A stretch of DNA of 6,659 nucleotides from JAIPAH01 sp964345255 (lineage in GTDB: Bacteria; Bacteroidota; Bacteroidia; Bacteroidales; JAIPAH01): positions 1 through 6,659 of the forward strand of contig CAYFQK010000192.1 in assembly GCA_964345255.1 (NCBI GenBank). The letters run 5' to 3'. The notes beneath the pieces were generated by a model that saw nothing but the letters and a program-made list of their open reading frames with translations, did not search any database and was not told where the DNA came from. Positions 6,083-6,659 of this stretch are shown here, piece by piece (the first letter of the stretch is position 1; each line of letters begins with the position of its first letter). The position numbers and the translations under genes were made by a program.

Positions 6083-6634
6083 ATGACTGAAGAAATTATT
6101 ATAGCCGGATTTGGAGGACAAGGCGTACTTTCCATGGGCAAAATTCTTGCTTATTCAGGAATTATGCAGGAGCAGGAAGTAAGCTGGATGCCTTCTTACG
6201 GCCCTGAAATGAGAGGTGGGACTGCAAATGTTACTGTAATACTCAGTGATGAGCGCATCAGTTCCCCTATTCTTACCACATTCGACACAGCCATTATCCT
6301 TAATCAGCAGTCGATGGATAAATTTGAGTCGGCAGTGAAGCCGGGAGGTACCTTAATTTATGACCCGAACGGTATCACACGGCATCCCGAAAGGGAAGAT
6401 ATAGAAGTCTATCAGATTGCTGCGGCAGAAGAGGCTTCTAATATGGGCATGAATAAGGTGTTTAATATGGTGGTACTGGGCGGATACCTCAAGGTTAAAC
6501 CCATTGTGAAAATGGATAACGTAGTGAAAGGCTTGAAAAAGTCCCTGCCGGAACGTTACCACCACCTGTTGCCAATGAACGAGAAAGCCATTAAACGAGG
6601 GCTTGAAATTATTCAGGAATACAAGAAAAATTAA
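6083..6634 (+). CDS. 2-oxoacid:ferredoxin oxidoreductase, gamma subunit
   Basis: The 183-residue gamma subunit completes the four-subunit complex and contacts the alpha/beta pair. It shows the family's N-terminal GFGGQG loop at residues 9-14 and the SYGPEMRGGTAN segment (38-49). The hydrophobic VFNMVVLGGYL stretch and the C-terminal helix ending in EIIQEYKKN also fit. I place the start at the ATG at 6083, because the family begins a few residues before GFGGQG. A TTG at 6059 in the same frame would add eight unconserved residues and has no better ribosome binding site. The gap to the beta stop codon is 26 bases. Only 25 bases follow the stop before the window ends, with no terminator visible, so more operon genes downstream are possible. 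Confidence 0.92.
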   Translation: MTEEIIIAGFGGQGVLSMGKILAYSGIMQEQEVSWMPSYGPEMRGGTANVTVILSDERISSPILTTFDTAIILNQQSMDKFESAVKPGGTLIYDPNGITRHPEREDIEVYQIAAAEEASNMGMNKVFNMVVLGGYLKVKPIVKMDNVVKGLKKSLPERYHHLLPMNEKAIKRGLEIIQEYKKN

Positions 6635-6659
6635 AATCTGAGAACTGTAAAAGGTTTTC

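Overview
The window reads as a stretch of Bacteroidota chromosome carrying ordinary central and amino-acid metabolism. Three things support that placement. Three genes are preceded by exact matches to the Bacteroidota -7 promoter element TAnnTTTG (positions 107, 1404 and 2344). Most genes lack a Shine-Dalgarno sequence. The SucD protein has the sequence style I know from that phylum. An oxygen-sensitive ferredoxin-linked 2-oxoacid oxidoreductase suggests an anaerobe or facultative anaerobe. The exact genus cannot be read from the sequence. All convincing genes lie on the + strand.

Layout: (1) 1-147 holds a probable terminator of an unseen upstream gene, a G-rich patch flanked by T7 and A7, and a promoter. 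(2) 148-1017 is sucD, the alpha subunit of succinyl-CoA synthetase, apparently its own transcription unit and without sucC beside it. (3) 1018-1451 is a 434-base non-coding gap with two hairpins just after sucD and a GC-rich, strongly foldable island at about 1291-1376. (4) 1452-2165 encodes a 237-residue polytopic membrane protein, tentatively Mpv17/PMP22-like. (5) 2166-2393 is extremely A/T-rich and ends in a promoter. (6) 2394-3710 encodes a fold-type I PLP aminotransferase. (7) 3939-6634 is a compact four-gene operon in delta-alpha-beta-gamma order. It encodes a 2-oxoacid:ferredoxin oxidoreductase, most like the VorB (branched-chain) or Kor/Oor (2-oxoglutarate) types.

How they fit together: the aminotransferase can turn amino acids into 2-oxoacids. 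The four-subunit oxidoreductase converts 2-oxoacids plus CoA to acyl-CoA, CO2 and reduced ferredoxin, or runs in reverse as a reductive carboxylation. Succinyl-CoA synthetase converts succinyl-CoA to succinate with formation of a nucleoside triphosphate. If the oxidoreductase prefers 2-oxoglutarate, the window holds two consecutive TCA steps. If it prefers branched-chain 2-oxoacids, the aminotransferase is its more natural partner. The sequence alone does not decide.

I found no mobile element, CRISPR array, tRNA or rRNA, and no convincing sign of an unknown multi-gene system. The least explained items are the foldable non-coding island near 1291-1376 and the membrane protein that follows it.
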